From: Benincasa hispida
Lineage: Eukaryota; Streptophyta; Magnoliopsida; Cucurbitales; Cucurbitaceae
Assembly: GCF_009727055.1 (NCBI RefSeq)
Contig: NC_052351.1
Span: 12,223,019-12,287,018 of the forward strand
Direction: 5' to 3'
DNA: 64,000 nt
Within the stretch, counting starts at the first letter, position 1. The number at the start of each line of letters is the position of its first letter. The position numbers and the translations under genes are program-made. Below are positions 10,920 to 24,840 of the stretch, one piece after another. Under the pieces are notes generated by a model. The model did no database searches. It saw only the letters and a list, made by a program, of their open reading frames with translations, and was not told where the DNA came from.

Positions 10920-13060
10920 CACAATAAATAAAATCTTGATTAGAATGAAAACGAAAATGTCATCAAAATGCTTGTTGCAAGTTAATAGTGGGGATAACAT
11001 TGCAAAATTACAATATTATTGAACAAAATGTTTAAGTACCATTTTGGTTCTCATATTTCTTAAAATGTATCTTTTCGTCTGCGTGCTTTATTTTTTTTTT
11101 TATCCATTTTAGTCAATATACTATGTGTTTGACCTCGGTACTTTTTAAGAAATGAAAAGTGACTGGACTAGTCTCTTTATATTGTTTTTTTTTTCAAAGA
11201 AAAATAATTCTATTTATTATAAACTTGTCACATGGACATGATTTTTACATCTCTCCTATAGGAGTTGATTTAGAATCCAATCTGGATATGATGAGAACCA
11301 TATCTTATTTAGGGTACAAGCTTTTACTTTTTCATTATACAATCCGCGGGGTCATTGGCTTCTCTTTGACAAAAATTGAAATTGATTGAGGAGAATTCTT
11401 TGATGATGTCTCTGATATCTTTTCAACACTCTTTATATTTCTTTTTAATCTTTCTTTTCAATTTAAACTTCCACACAATATTACATTGAATAGATTTCTA
11501 ATTGTAACCACAATTTTGTATTATAGGTTATTTCGTTGTATATAAAATATGTGTTAAACTTTTGAAAAGAAGGACCAAAACGGCAACTTGTTAAAAATAC
11601 AAATATTAAAATAAAACATTTTCTAAAGTATGAAACTAAGAGTCTCTATTTAATGGTTTTTTAAGTGGCTAAAAAGTATTTTTAAGGGCAAGAAAAATGT
11701 TTTATTAGTTCAATAACATGTTGGATTGGGACAGATTTTTTTTTCCTGAAAGAGAAAAAAAGACATTGATTTTTTTCATTTTTCAAAAAAAAAAAATTAC
11801 TGTATGCTCGAAACTTGACATTGATGTTTTAATTTACATCATGTAACTCTAAGAATCATCAAGTTGATCCATAGAATTAACAAGATTAACAAGTGTTTCT
11901 TCTTTTTCTTCTCCTTATTTTCCTTCCTTTTTTCTTTCCCTTTCTTTTTAGATAACAAGTGTTTCAAGTTTTACCAATGGTTTAATTTGTGCTAAATTCA
12001 TCATTTTTTTTCTTTTTTGGGATAAAGAAGACCAAGTCCAAATCTTCCCTCAAGCAACACCAATGAATCTTTGCATAAAGTTGACTAAATAAAAAAAATG
12101 TAGAATAAACAAGATAGGTGAAGTATAATTATATGATGTTTTAATTTAACTTTATAATCTCTAAATTTTTAAAAATAAGTTTAAAAGATATATGAAGTAT
12201 TATTTTTATTATTTAAAATAATTATATGATGTTTTAAATTATATAAAAATTATGCTAGAAGTTACCTTTTCTAATTTTATTATATCACATCATTATTTAA
12301 AATAACAAAAATTACTCCAAATACATTTTAAATCTATTCTAACAACGTAGAGAATAAAATGATACATTTTGAAAATTCAATGCTCAATTGCACCTATTTT
12401 TAAAAATCAAATCATTTAGATCATGTTTGGAAATCATTTCATTTATTTTATTTTAGTTTTTAAAAATTAAGTATATTTCCTCTTGATTTCTCATAATTAT
12501 TTACATCTTTCTTAATTACAAGAATTGAATTCTTCGTTAAATTTCAAAAACAAAAAAATATTTCTAAAAACTACGGTTGCCATTTGGTTATTACATAATT
12601 TATGAAAATTAAGCTTATTTCCTTTCAATTTTTTACAATAGTTTTCATATTCTTCTTAAATAAAATATTTTGAATTCTTAACCAAATTCCAAATTCCAAA
12701 AATTATTTTTTTTTTAGTTTTCAAAACCTTACTTTTAATTTTTAAAAATATCGATAAAAAGTAAATAATAGAGCAAAAAAATTTAGAGATGAAATGATTA
12801 TTTATAGATTTAATTTTCAAAAAATAAATAGTTATCAAACGGGATTTTTTTTTCTCAAAATGTGACTTGATTTTTTAAAAAATTGGCAAAAAGTATATAA
12901 CAAAAAAATAACTTTGAACGAGTGTTTATAGACTTAGTTTTAATTACCAAACGTAATAGTAGATTTTTAAAATTTATAAACTAAACACTCATATTTTTTG
13001 AATGGTTGAAAATAAGAGAGATAATTAAAAATATATATATTTAATAAGAAAAGGAAAATA
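10920..13060. other. AT-rich spacer, no gene seen
   Basis: Long A/T tracts and short open stretches without motifs. I see no coding, RNA or clear mobile signal. Confidence 0.6.
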
Positions 13061-13760
13061 GGGGCTCGATGGCCAAAATTGGAGGAGAGGAATAAGAACA
13101 TCGGACGGTGGTCCGTAGAATGTGAGAAATGTTAGCCAACCAAAAACCAACTGGGGAACATGATCCAAACACTCCTAAGTTTTATCCATATTGGGATAAT
13201 TCCTTATCCAGGATACGTATTTCTCTCCACCATCTCCCAAACACTCCCCTTCAATTCGCCCTGGATGGAATCTTAAACCTTTTTTTTCTTCTTTTTTCCT
13301 TTTCTTTTTTTCTTTTTTTCTTTTTTTAAATTGGGCCCCCAATTTTAAAATCAGTCTTGTTGTGTTAATTCCATATTGGGCCCAGTTTAGATCTTCCCCG
13401 ATTGTTTCATCACATCCTCTGAATTTGTATTTAACGGTCCAGATCGTCCTTTTTTTCTTTTTTCATTTTTTTTTAATTATAATATCGTAGCCACGTGGGA
13501 CCCTTTGTTCTTTGCAGTGGTAGATCTTGCGTCCACGTCACCATCCTCCCACCTATGTGTAAGAGACTCGTAATGCTTCCAAATTTTGCTGGACTTTTGT
13601 GGGGCCTGTGATTTTGCTACTTCCGGATGTAGACGCATCCTTATTCCATCCGACGGTCAGGATTTTGCCAACTTTAATCTTTGTAGATAGATCAGCGGAC
13701 CAGGAGCTTTCTTCACTGATTGAAACGTCTAAACTGAACTCAATCGGTTGAATATCGGTT
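13061..13760. other. Moderate-GC island with promoter-like boxes, no gene found
   Basis: This block is richer in G+C than its surroundings. It holds a CCACGTGG G-box near 13491, a CCACGTCA box near 13532 and ACGGTCAGGAT-like words. A pyrimidine tract runs at 13279-13327. No plausible coding exon follows in either direction within 1 kb. It may be a remnant of a promoter or of a small transposon. Confidence 0.35.
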
Positions 13761-16700
13761 TGATTTTAATATTCTAATCTTTCTTTCCTATCCTCAAAAA
13801 ATCTATCTTTTTTAATCAACCACCGACATATGAATAATAAACTTTTACTATGATAAATATCAAAGGAAAAAAAATTATGCCCTTTCATTTCTATCATTCT
13901 TCAAGGGAAAAAAAAACTTTTGAACCTTATACTTGGAACATAGTTTTCATCATAGTTAATGAATTTTGGAGTCGAAAAGTCTATATTTAAGATGTAAAAT
14001 TGTTAGATGGATTTCTTCGATAAATGTTCAAACTTCAATAGTGAACAAAATTGAAGTTGGATTATTTAACACTAACAAAATCGTGGTTCAAAATGTTACA
14101 TTTTCATCCTCACTAATTTCATTCCTACTCATTTTTTAAGGTCACTAATTTAAAGTAAATATGAGATGGAATATTTTAATATCGATAAAAGAAATGAGTG
14201 AAAATTAATTTAATTAAGATTATATATATATTTAATCAATAGTAAATAACACAAATGATTAAAAGTGAGCAATATAAAATTTAGGAACCAAATAGAAACT
14301 AAACTCAAAATTGAATAGTAAAAGTATAACATTTTTAAAGTTATCAAATAAAAACCATAAGCAAAACTTAGAAACCTACCAAATATTTTTTTTAATATTA
14401 TACATCTTTTTTTTTTTTAAAAAAAAAGAACGTTTACCACATAAAAACTTGTGATTTAACACGAAAGAACCTACTTTATTCGAACATTATACATATAGAC
14501 AATTTTTTATGCATGTTGAACTCAACCATAGAATAATATATTTATTGATATGAAGGATAGGACACTTGAATTATAAATTATTGTTGAAAACCATTTCAAA
14601 GTTTTTGATTGTTAACATGCAATTGTTTGGAATTGGGGTCCTCCCCCATTTAATTCGCGAGTTGTTTACATATTAGATTAGCTACCAATTTCATGCAAAT
14701 AAATCTTGCCAGATTTAAACAACTTTTTGTGGATGAACAAAAATGAAATAAAAATTAAATACAATTTCGGTGGGAGATAAAAATCAGTGAGAGTTGACAC
14801 AGAATATTCAAGATATAGAACACATCAATCAATAACTATTCTATTCCAATCACAATAAAGTTATTATGCAGTTCATAAATTGATGTTATAGTTCTAGTCA
14901 ATCACATCTATTATTAACAACATAAAGCGTATTATACGAGCATTTAGTTTGTATTTCCTTTTATACATTTGCATAATTTATTAAAATGCATATGCATGAA
15001 TACTTTTTTTCATTAAATATAGATTCATCATAACTTTCATTTAAGACTCAAATAAAGAGCCTGCTATTCCTACCTTTGTAGAATAAAAATGAGCCTAAGG
15101 CCACTCCTCCCTTCCTTGCTAGTCTGACCTGATCTATAAAAGAACTCACACCGATGAGGTATCGAGTTAGGTACATTCTAATACTTAAGTACTTGAAGTG
15201 ATTACTTCAACTACGCACACAAAATATCACCAATTCATTGAAACTGTGAAATAAAACTATTTATAGAACCTATAGACTGACATTCGCTTGTGTATAATGT
15301 TAATGTTGTCAACATAAGTGGAGTTGTCGAGGCTGCAGGGTTCTCAACTAGCAAGCTCAGCTCAACCATTTCCTATGTTTTGAAACTGAATGGATCCGAC
15401 TGGCCCGACCTAAGGTACGAGGCCCATTCTTCCACTTTGGGATGCACAAACACCAAGGGTTCCCTTGGGCCTAGGCTTGCCTTATGGGCTTGAACATTGC
15501 CTAGGATAAACTCCAACACCTCTTTCCAAGACACAAATTCAATCCCCCTAATGGTAGAACTTCTTGTGATATTATTTTAGTTTATTTTTAAATATACATT
15601 AATACTATGTGACCAAAAAAAAAAAAGGTCTCATGAAAAGATTATACAAGTCCTAATGATGGTATTAAATCTTCCTTGACCATTCACATTTTCATGAGTT
15701 TGACATCGATATAAGGGAGTGAATTGACAGTTCCATGTTACCGTAAAAAAACTATGAAACACACCGAATACACAATAAAGTATAAAAAATGTTTATATAT
15801 TTATTTTCATTTTTTTAATTATTGTTGTTAATTTTTCTAGAAATACCTATCGACATTGACATTAAATCAATATTTACAAACTTTTATGTAAGAAACAAAA
15901 TGATTATCAAGAAACGAACCGAAGAGAAGAATGAGAAAAAATGATAGTTCTTATGATAAGAAAATTGTAGGCATGGGTCGAAATGGAATGATAATTAAAA
16001 AGACAGGGTATAAGGAATAAACTACATGATTTGCCTTCTAAAGTGAAGCTCTTTTTACCTTACAATTATATAGCAGGCCAGAGCTCAAAAGCCTTGATTG
16101 TTCACAAACAAAAACAATGAATTTGGACCTTACTTGTACCTTTTAGAAATGGGTCAAAAGTCCTTGGGCCAAGTCCCTTTTTCACACGTTCTAAATTTCT
16201 GGTATTGAACTGTGAGAAAATGATTTCAAATAGTGAAAAGAACTGTTATGTTATTGGCACCAGTCCTTTCCACATTTTAGTAAACAAGTACTTCACTTTC
16301 CAACTGGCAGCATGCTCTCACAATTTTTTTAAAAATACATAACATATTCCTCTATTATATATATATATATATATATTTGCAAGTATCAGGCTAGCTTCCT
16401 AATCGTGTGACATTTATGAAGCATTTGACGTGCAAGTTTGAAATTTAAGTATGAGAATGTTAAACTTGGAAGATAAGACTAGCAAGTTTAAGTCTAAATT
16501 GAAAAAAACCTATTATTGAAGTGCAAGCTAGTAGTATGAAAATGAAGTATAGATTTATAAATATTTAGTTTGTCAAATATTTTCTTGTATTTAATCACGG
16601 ATAAGATATTATTAGATTAGTTTAAATTTGTCATCTTAATTATTTTAATATAGTTAATTTAAAATAAACTAAAAAAAAATTAGAAGAATGTTTTTTTAAA

Positions 16701-17285
16701 GAAAAAATTGAAATAGAGATTTTAACTAAAATTATAATTTTATTTAATCTATCATTTTAATAATTTGATATTTTAATTTTATTAGATTTTGAAATAAAAT
16801 TTCATAAACTTTTGTCCCTTTAAATAATTTGAAAATGATTAATTTTTTTAACATAATATGCTAACATAAAATTAAAATAAACTAGTATTAAAAGTGTAAT
16901 TTCTTTTATCAAATTACATTTGAGGAATACAAAATCATAAAATTTTGAGTTTTAAATTTTTTTTTTGTCGCTAAGTTGTCTAAAACATTTTAAACCTTTA
17001 CGTTTAGAAAATGATTCTAAATCTTCAAACTAGTTAAATTGACCAATGAAAATAAATAAAATGTTATTAAATTAAATTAAGATTTTCTACACATATAGCC
17101 TAAATAAATATACCAATATAATTGCAAACTTGTTTGGAATGACTTGGAAAAAAAAAAATCTTTCAAAAATTCATTTTTATTTAAACACTTTTGTTTAAAA
17201 AGAAAAAAAAACCGTAAGATAAAAAACACACATGTATTACAATTCTTTCTTAAAAGTGTTTTTATATACAAATTTATCTAGTTTG
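13761..17285. other. AT-rich spacer
   Basis: Nothing gene-like was recognised. A GC-richer patch at 15060-15500 has a 67-codon open stretch (15290-15493) without a recognisable motif. A (TA)n microsatellite lies at about 16355-16375. Confidence 0.5.
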
Positions 17286-17620
17286 TTATATACTAAGAGT
17301 ATTTTTATTAATGTTTTTCAAGGTTCGTTGGTGGCTGTCTGAGGTTGGCCGAAATTTCACTGGGGGAGGAGGGAAGGCAGGTTGCCCAAGGTTGGTCGAT
17401 GGTGATTGGAGTTGACTAGTGACAATTGGAGATTGGTTGTTGGGCACCAAGGTAGGGCCAGAGGTTGGCCGACGACGGTCATCAAGGTGGCATTCGAAGT
17501 TGCCTCTCGTCGGAAGTGTCGATCGGAGTTGGCCGACGATTGTTGCCAAAGAGTGGCGACCGGAGTTAGCAGGCAGATATTTGAAGGTTGGCCAACGTAC
17601 TTCCTAGATTGAATTAGAAA
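17286..17620. repeat. GC-rich patch with repeated GTTGGCCG words
   Basis: The words GTTGGCCG, GTTGGTCG, GTTGCC and GTTGGCCA recur at irregular spacing through about 300 bp, in sharp contrast to the AT-rich flanks. Three overlapping reading frames stay open, which is expected from low-complexity composition. Likely part of an uncharacterised repeat. Confidence 0.45.
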
Positions 17621-18620
17621 AAAAAGGGTAATCCCATTTACTATTCAAAGCTATGAAAAAAGATGTAAGAAGCCAAGGCTTCCTTAAATCTTTGCCCCAA
17701 ACAAAGATTGGACTTAGAATCCCTAACTCATCTAATCCCAACCCTTAAAACAAACATCCCCTTGAGCGCCAAAAAAAAGTCTTAAAAGGCTACCAGGAAT
17801 TGAATATATTCCCTTCTAAATTTTTTAATCCCATACTGATTGATTTTAATAAGATGGAACTTATGATAATCTAATTACCATAGATTATGCACTGAGACCC
17901 GATTCGTAACCCTTAAACCCTAATCATTTTGACATATTTGGTCTTTTTTTATCATCTAACCTTTATAGGTGTGAGTTACCACTTCTATAAGTACCCCCAT
18001 GGCCTTTGGACTGTGGATCAACTCTTCTGTCTTATTATTTAATTCAAAACCTTCAACATTAGATTAAGAATTTAATTGCAGTGCAACAGTTTCTATAACC
18101 TAAGAAAATTGATACATCAAAATGAGGAGTGTGTAAAAACGTAATTGAAGTATCGAATATGAATTTAGAACATAGGGTAAAATGATAAGTTCAAATAAAC
18201 AACAAATTTCAAATTCAAAAGAAAAAAAAAAAAAAAAAAAAAAAAAATAGTCCTACAAACAAAAGAAGCAGTCCAGTTGAAGGGATTTGGAAACAAGTTA
18301 TTAAATTACAGTACAACATTGACTACTGACAACTTTACTAGATTTAGTACAAAACTTTGATATACCCCAGAAGAATACAATAACAACAGACAGGAAATTG
18401 CAAGAATTGTAAGAATTGCAATCGCAACACCAATCAAAGTACACAAATCACGGCTATTGTAACCAATTGCTAAGGAAAAAGGATTTGACACGCACTAACT
18501 AAGAACCACAGGATCTAATGTCCATTGCATTAAGCTAAAGACCACCATGTTCTTCACTATTGACTCGGGTCAGATAGCCACTTTTTCACTTTAGCCTGGC
18601 CCACGTGTGCCTGCCACTTG
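17621..18620. other. Spacer with a 26-base poly(A) run
   Basis: An uninterrupted A run lies at 18222-18247. A 61-codon open stretch on the minus strand (18491-18306) would encode one hydrophobic helix, but it has no other support. Confidence 0.4.
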
Positions 18621-18949
18621 TAGAAAAATGTGGGTATTTTTTATTTTATTTTATTTTGTTTTTTGTTTTTTGGGGAAAAAAGATTGGTATTGGCATATAT
18701 GCTTATTTTCTCCAAGGAGTTGAAAGCTAATCCATTGAGGCTTTGCCACTTTGGCCACTTAGCATTGATGATGGGAAATGAAACAGAAACAGAGGAGCTG
18801 GATTCAGTTGAGAAAAGAAGAACAAATAAAGTGGTTCCTTCTTTAAAAAGTTCAACTTTTGATCAAAGAGACGCCAAATCACGAGACGTCCTTGAATTAT
18901 CTGCCCTTTTTCATTGTCTTTCTACTGCCAAACGACCTAATCCTTCTCC

Positions 18950-19430
18950 TTATCATTATACACAACCGTGAAAATCAGACCCTTTCCCTTCTCTCTTCTA
19001 CCTCCTAATTTTTCTGTTTCTTTTCTTCCTTCTTCCTTCTGTTCCATTCCCTGTAGCCATGAAATCCCAAGTTCTGCCTTTAGGTTTGGCTTTTTCTCTG
19101 ATATGTTCCCGGTCTTTTCATGAACATTTGCCTACCTATAGAAAAGGTGCAAATGCTTGACGCGGAAAACTGTTCTCTGTGTTTTTTTCTTTTTTCTGCC
19201 AAGTTGTTCTTTTGGGTCTTCGTCCTTGCTACCATTGATTCAATATATTCATGAAAATCCATATTCAATTATCATTCTTCTTTAGAACCCATGTTTTTGA
19301 ATCAGTTCATGCACTTCTTAAAATCAATTCATACTTTCAGAAGGAAAATTCCTTACGATCGTTTGCTTTGTAACATAAAAACAAGCCTTCGTTTGGTATA
19401 GACAAAGTCCATTTCACTTAAAGAATCTTC
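18950..19430 (+). promoter_or_regulatory. Presumed promoter and leader of the HT1-like kinase gene
   Basis: A weak TATA-like CATTATACACA lies at about 18952-18962. A CT-rich stretch follows at 18975-19055, typical of plant 5' leaders. If transcription starts near 18985 the leader would be about 440 nt and would contain upstream ATGs, so a leader intron is possible. This is inference from composition only. Confidence 0.35.
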
Positions 19431-20865
19431 ATGGCGACCTCATGTTTCGGTTCACTTAGGATTCGTAAATCGAAGAACAAACCCTTATCAACCCCTTCCT
19501 CGTTGAAATCCCAGATGAATTCTGAAATGGAAAATATGGAAAGGAGAAGATTTGACAGTTTGGAATCGTGGTCGATGATCCTAGAGTCTGAAAATGTGGA
19601 AACTTGGGAGACATCAAAGGAGGATCAGGAGGAGTGGACAGCTGATCTATCTCAACTCTTCATTGGTAACAAATTCGCCTCCGGTGCTCACAGTCGGATA
19701 TACCGTGGAATTTACAAGCAGAGAGCCGTTGCTGTGAAGATGGTGAGAATTCCAAACCAAAAGGAGGAAACAAGAGCCAAACTCGAGCAACAGTTCAAGT
19801 CTGAAGTTGCCTTGCTTTCTCGTCTCTTTCATCCCAACATAGTTCAGGTAAAATTTCAACCTCCTATTCTTTTAATTTTTCCTTCATCTCTCCTTCCCAG
19901 TTATCCCTTATAGCAAAATTATGGACTATCCTCTCTGAAATATGAACCGACAGATACAAGTTTTTATGAATGTTAAATTAATGGCGGTTCGCTGTACAGT
20001 TCATTGCAGCCTGTAAAAAGCCACCTGTATACTGCATAATTACAGAGTATATGTCACAAGGAACTCTGAGGATGTATCTTAACAAGAAAGAGCCATATTC
20101 ACTCTCAACAGAGACAATATTGAGGTTAGCTCTTGACATATCAAGAGGAATGGAATACCTCCATTCCCAAGGAGTGATCCACAGAGATCTCAAATCAAAC
20201 AACTTGCTTCTAAACGATGAAATGAGAGTAAAAGTAGCTGATTTCGGAACCTCCTGCCTCGAAACACAGTGCCGAGAATCAAAAGGGAACATGGGAACTT
20301 ACCGATGGATGGCGCCGGAGATGATCAAGGAGAAGCCTTATACTCGCAAAGTTGATGTGTACAGCTTTGGAATTGTGCTGTGGGAGCTCACCACGGCTCT
20401 GCTTCCCTTTCAAGGGATGACCCCCGTGCAAGCTGCCTTTGCCGTCGCCGAGAAGGTACCAAATCTCAAACTCCCCCTTCCACAAGTAATGCTGATTTCG
20501 ATACTTTATCTGTTTGAAGAAAAATCGCTCTCAATTCCCAAATCATAAAGTTGCGTAATAGAATAGCATAGGGATTAGGGTTTTGAGTGTTGAAATGTCT
20601 TACTTGAATTGGGCAGAATGAGAGGCCCCCATTACCGGCGAGTTGTCAGCCGGCACTAGCCCACCTGATTAAGCGGTGTTGGGCGGCGAATCCGTCGAAG
20701 CGGCCGGATTTCAGCGACATTGTGGTGGCTTTGGAGAAATACGATGAGTGTGTGAAAGAGGGTCTTCCCCTTGCACACCATAGAAGATTGGTAAACCGAA
20801 ACGCCATTATTGAACGCTTGAAAGCTTGCGCTTCAACCAGCTCTTCAATACCTGTACATGCTTAA
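19431..20865 (+). CDS. HT1: Raf-like serine/threonine kinase, HT1 (HIGH LEAF TEMPERATURE 1) orthologue
   Basis: Three exons, 19431-19847, 20000-20455 and 20617-20865, all with GT-AG introns in phase 0, give 373 residues (Arabidopsis HT1 is about 390). The kinase domain starts near residue 75. It has the glycine loop (ASGAHSRIYRG), catalytic Lys103 (AVAVK), the helix-C Glu near 125, HRDLKSNN with Asp202, DFG at 220-222 and MAPE ending at 246, so it should be active. The N-terminal part around residues 40-72 and the C-terminal PVHA ending match HT1 as I know it. HT1 negatively regulates CO2-induced stomatal closure in guard cells. The start is the first ATG in frame with the conserved N-terminus. 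Exon 3 restores the family's usual sequence after VAEK, which the unspliced frame does not. Confidence 0.93.
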
Positions 20866-23480
20866 TCCTGATCCGCCATAGCCTTCGTAATTCGAAAAGG
20901 TGTCATTTTGGTCAATTTTCAGCAGCAAAAAAGGAAGATGATCAAATCAAATACTGTGTAAAATGAGAGGGCCCCACGTAGATTCATGGTCCATATCTGA
21001 ATCATGGAACACCGGGCCCAACTTCCTCGGCCCAGCCCACTGCAAATCTCACTAATTATAGTTTTGATCTTCCAAACTAAAATTTTTTATTTTTCTTTTT
21101 CTCATTCCATCTTTGAACAGTTGATTAATTTATAATCTTTTCTATCAAAATGTTAGTTTCATCAATGTCATACAGGATATTCGGAGTGAATTTTTTTCTT
21201 TAAAAGAAAACATATTTTTTAAAAATAAATAGATATAAAAATACACGATATTATAGATAATATTAAAATCCACAACATAATTTAGTGATAATGAGTAACA
21301 AGCAGACGACTAATAATTAATAAAAATAACGATAAATAACCTTCAAATTTAAAATAAGAGGGCATATAAAATTTCAAAATAGAAATTCTTTATCTATCCC
21401 CTCATTTTTTCCAATATCACACATATCTTTCTAAAGTTAGAGATTCTTTAGGTTATTTTAGATTAAAAGGAAGATTATCTAATTTGTCCTTCTTGAGTTT
21501 CAAGAATCGAAAAGTTATGTACTAAAATTAGGTAGGTAAATTTTTGCTATTCCTGATAAAAGTTCTAGATTCATCTAGAAAGTATTTGAGTATTTACCAT
21601 GAACTTGGTGTCATTTCTCAATCTCGTCTTTATTTTTTAAAAAAAGTTTCTAGTTTCGCCTTTATTTATACTTTTTTCCCCCTTTCTTTTCTTTTAAATT
21701 TTAAATTTCGACAACAAATAAATCTTTTTGACTTGCTTGTCGATGACATGTACTTAGCTAGGTCGGATTAAAGCCTAGTTTGGAGTTTTTGTCAATTAAA
21801 TCTTTGTTTTCTCATGTAAATGCAAATATTAACTAACAAGGCAGTGATTTAGCTTCCTAATATATTTTGTGCCAAAAAAAAAAAAAAAAATCAAATATGT
21901 TTTAACATTCTATTAATGAAAACAAAATGTTATATTAATTAGGTTGTAAATGTAACTATACCTTATGTTATTAATCTAATCAGTTGGACGTGCCCGTCTA
22001 TAAATTGAAACATAGGATCTTTCAAAATTTATTTTAAACCGTTTTTATATAAGAATTTAAATAAAGATGACTTGTTTGAAAAACACTAATTTCTCTAATT
22101 ATTCTAAATGGACTCTTAATCTAATAAAAAATTTATGTTAAATTACTGGTAGTTCCTTGAACTTTTAAGTTTGTGTAATCTTGTCTCTCAACTTTTAATT
22201 TGGTGTTAAATAAGTTTCTAAACTTATAAATCTGTATCAAATATAGGTTCTAAACTTCAACTTTGTATCTAATGCGTCATTGTTACATTCAATTCTTTTA
22301 AAAAATAATTGATAATTGATTTAGTATAAAAAAAAAAAAATAGATTTTATGTCCAATGGGACCTAAAAAATTTCAAAATTATGCTTAGGATATATAAAGA
22401 CTTTTAAATATAAGTTGAACAATTCAATGACCTATTATTTTGGAAATATATTAAATATAAAATTAAAAGTTTACAGATATATTAAATATTTTTAAAATTG
22501 AGGAATTACAAAATTCAAACTTTAAACCGTTTATAAAGTTTTATGGGTCTATCAAACATTTTTAAAATTTAAAAAACATAAAAATTCATCAACTAAACTT
22601 TGAAAACCTATATCTCAAAAGGGAATTCCCACAATGCTAATGAATTATTGGGCCATTGTTCATGTTATTCGTTTTTTATATATATAAAAAATAATTATTA
22701 CTGTTTAAAAGAATACTTGGCCACCCTTTTAAAGAAGGGTATTTTAAGAACAATATTCAGCGAAACATATCTTTTAGAAAATTCTCCAGTCACGTCATAT
22801 GCATTAAAAAAACTTTAAATTATTATTATCATTTTAGAAACAATACAAACCCAAATTTATTTATAAAATTTATAGCATTATTCCCAATCTCTTAGAGCCG
22901 GTTGAGATTCCAAGTAGGCTCCAACGTTAATAAATACTATTTTTTAATCTAGAGTTTTCAAAATCCCACTTTGGTACTATTTTATTCTTTGTTACAGTAT
23001 TTATTAATCAATTCAGTATCCAAATGTCTCCTTACATTTATTATGATTACTTCAATTTTGGACAAATTACAAATTTAACCTTGAATTATTAGACTTGTGT
23101 TGGTCCAAACTATAAAAACTATGTAAGTGTTCGTGCACTTTCAGTTGGTGCCTACTCTTTCAAAAATATCATTGCATGTGAATTTGAATGTTTAAAATTG
23201 TTGTATATGAATATATTTACATACAATTGTTTTCATCACAGGTGGAATTGATTGTTTCTATTTTTTAAAATAAATTAGTATAAAATACAAATTAGATAAT
23301 TTTGATATTAGGTACATTGCAGAAGAGATGTAGAAATTAAATTAAAAATCTGAGTTTTTATTACATTTTGAATGATTTGAATAGACATGTGCTTTTAATT
23401 TATAGATTATTTTAAATATTTAGGTTTGATTTTACACGTATCAAAATTTATGAATAAGAATATATTGGATAAAACCAAAA
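20866..23480. other. Spacer downstream of HT1
   Basis: After the HT1 stop comes AT-rich DNA. 22140-22290 holds degenerate repeats of the type '...TAAACTT...', common in dicot spacers. No coding signal is seen. Confidence 0.5.
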
Positions 23481-24070
23481 CCTTACTCCTTTCCTTCTAT
23501 CGGAATTGGCAACAGATCTCTAGACAACTATTTATTGGCAGCTTTGCCTATCTATTTTATTATGGCCGATAGAAGAGGAAGACACGCCCGATTCGATCGA
23601 ATTTTAGATAACAAGAAGGCGAGCTGATCCGCTGCAAGCCATCCTAGTTTGCAGCAGAGAACAAGACAGGAAGCGAGTGTTGGTACTCAATTCGTCGCGC
23701 TGGCACGTCACTCAGCTCCTCAGCGAACTTTGGTTGCAAAGACTTTCTCTTAAGTGCATGTCTTAGCAACAAAAAACAAGGGTTTCGCTCGTTATAGGAC
23801 TTGACCAAACATCTCACGACACAAGCTAACGACAACCATGCAACACCTGTATGAAAGTCAGTACACTCATTGTGGAAGGTCCCTTCGTGTATGCAATGGA
23901 CAATCGGAGGAGTATGAGTTCGAAGAGCTAGAAGAGATTGATATTCACTCACTTAGACTTGAAGGAAGGCGATGAGAGACTTCGCAAACTGGACCAACTT
24001 CCTGGTAAGATGCCTACGATTAAAAAGCACCAACATATCAAGATCCAGAGACCCCAACTCAACTTATAGT
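23481..24070. other. GC-richer block of unknown origin
   Basis: About 590 bp with balanced base composition between AT-rich flanks. The longest open stretch is minus 23952-23644 (102 codons), with no recognisable motif. It could be part of an LTR or a decayed gene. I cannot classify it. Confidence 0.35.
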
Positions 24071-24840
24071 TAGACCTCTATTTTATACGTTCATATAAAC
24101 TTTTAATAGAATCTTTAAAATAGGACACATTAAGAAATTCTGATAAACCCATAAACCTTGATTAATTAAAGGATTATATATGTCCATCCTTTTATATTAA
24201 TCCTTAATAATTACATTAAAATAGAAGTGTTAAAGTAAACATCTGCACTTGTTAATTTATTATTAATAGTTAAATTATTTTAATTCATTTTAACACATGA
24301 AAAATGAATAATTAAAAACTAATTTATATGTAGACCTAAATATTGTGATATAATAATATTTTATTTTACTCTCACCTCTTTTATTGTCCACTCATTGATT
24401 TGTTTCATTCATGCTATCTTCTAAGTTTTACAAACTTTTAAAATCATTTCATACTTGATAAATAGGTAGAAACTAAATCTAAAAGATTCATATTTTTTTA
24501 TATTTTTTTTCTATTAAAAATCATTGACTACCAGTTTATTTCATATTACCTACCCAAATAACTCAATAAATATTAAAGTAAAAAAAATCAAAACTTTACT
24601 AAAAGTAATTTTTTTAGAAGTGCATTTCATATTTAAATATAATTGCAATTTGATAAAGTAATCTAAAAATAATAATAATGGGGTAAAACAAATTTGGTGA
24701 AAATTATGTAATCTATTAAATTAAATGAAATTTATTGAAAGGAATTTTTTAACCTAAATATATTGCAATTAAGAAAAAAAATAGAATGGTAAAAATCGGG
24801 TATAACAAACCAAGATTGCGCCCATGCTGAGAGAGAAAAA

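Noticed and set aside
18306..18491. 61-codon minus-strand frame encoding one hydrophobic helix
   Set aside because: Hydrophobic frames arise readily in T-rich DNA; there is no second exon, start context or motif.
18630..18971. 113-codon open frame just upstream of HT1
   Set aside because: It begins in a T-rich low-complexity run, has no motif, and overlaps the likely promoter.
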